Source of the DNA: Kangiellaceae bacterium
GTDB taxonomy: Bacteria; Pseudomonadota; Gammaproteobacteria; Enterobacterales; Kangiellaceae
Assembly (NCBI GenBank): GCA_030590405.1
Contig: JAUUYO010000008.1
Coordinates: 1 to 24,165 of the forward strand
Length of the DNA: 24,165 nt
Direction of reading: 5' to 3'
Shown here: in pieces, positions 24,132-24,165 of the stretch
Layout: each line of letters begins with the position of its first letter
Position numbering within the stretch: the first letter of the stretch is position 1
Made by a program: the position numbers and the translations under genes
The notes under the pieces: generated by a model
Databases searched by the model: none
What the model was told of the DNA's origin: nothing
What the model saw: only the letters and a program-made list of their open reading frames with translations

Positions 24132-24165
24132 AAATTGGAGTTTTCGTGGATAATTTAGTGGGCGC
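24132..24165. other. Window end upstream of uup
   Basis: 34 bases remain; no gene start is visible. CGTGGATAA (24145-24153) is one mismatch from a DnaA box on the minus strand, probably chance. Confidence 0.3.

Noticed and set aside
1..24165. CRISPR arrays, tRNA/rRNA genes, insertion sequences, prophage or defence genes
   Set aside because: None recognised on either strand; the only tandem repeats are short (two 16-bp and four 14-bp units) and lack spacer architecture.

Overview
The window reads as an AT-rich gammaproteobacterial chromosome segment, probably from a marine lineage near Kangiella/Aliikangiella/Pleionea (inference from gene families only; no 16S or other marker is present). Supporting features are a Bat-type VWA/TPR/BatD operon, a class II ribonucleotide reductase split into two genes as in Pseudomonas, an ETF/ETF-QO pair, an ABC-F protein of the Uup type and a GlyGly-CTERM-type exported protein. 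No rRNA, tRNA, CRISPR array, insertion sequence or phage gene was recognised. The genes are mostly core metabolism; the least ordinary one is a 2005-residue signalling protein.

Layout. 1-4719 (+): the 3' part of an aerotolerance (Bat) operon: the tail of a DUF4381 gene, two VWA membrane proteins, a TPR protein with an acidic/Gln-rich linker, and BatD. All are overlapping or separated by one base, so the block is almost certainly one transcript. 4749-10766 (-): a giant soluble kinase-like/AAA/helical-repeat/GAF/PAS/histidine kinase/receiver protein, convergent to BatD. Its N-terminal Ser/Thr-kinase-like domain appears to have lost its catalytic residues. 11072-12439 (-): a monofunctional aspartate kinase that resembles the kinase half of LysC-LysA fusion proteins. 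12440-13095: a long control region for the ribonucleotide reductase, with a -35/-10 pair overlapped by a near-consensus NrdR box, a weaker second box and two DnaA-box-like sites; it also holds a short reading frame broken by one TAA. 13096-16012 (+): nrdJa and nrdJb. 16126-16186: two terminators between convergent units.

16203-17884 (-): etfA and etfB. They are divergent from ETF-ubiquinone oxidoreductase (18165-19835, +), so both halves of the electron route from acyl-CoA and other flavin dehydrogenases to ubiquinone share one intergenic control region, which carries two inverted repeats. A 14-bp-stem bidirectional terminator (19894-19929) separates ETF-QO from an exported HAF-repeat/DUF3466-like protein (19957-21351, -). 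Next come a zeta-class GST/maleylacetoacetate isomerase (21402-22049, -), whose leader is built of 14-bp repeats that include its ribosome binding site, and uup (22212-24131, -).

Best candidates for something new: the pseudokinase-headed hybrid histidine kinase with a 17-bp-period direct repeat upstream; the combined NrdR/DnaA-box architecture around the class II reductase; and the repeat-built translation start of the GST gene. All calls come from reading the sequence; no database search was run.
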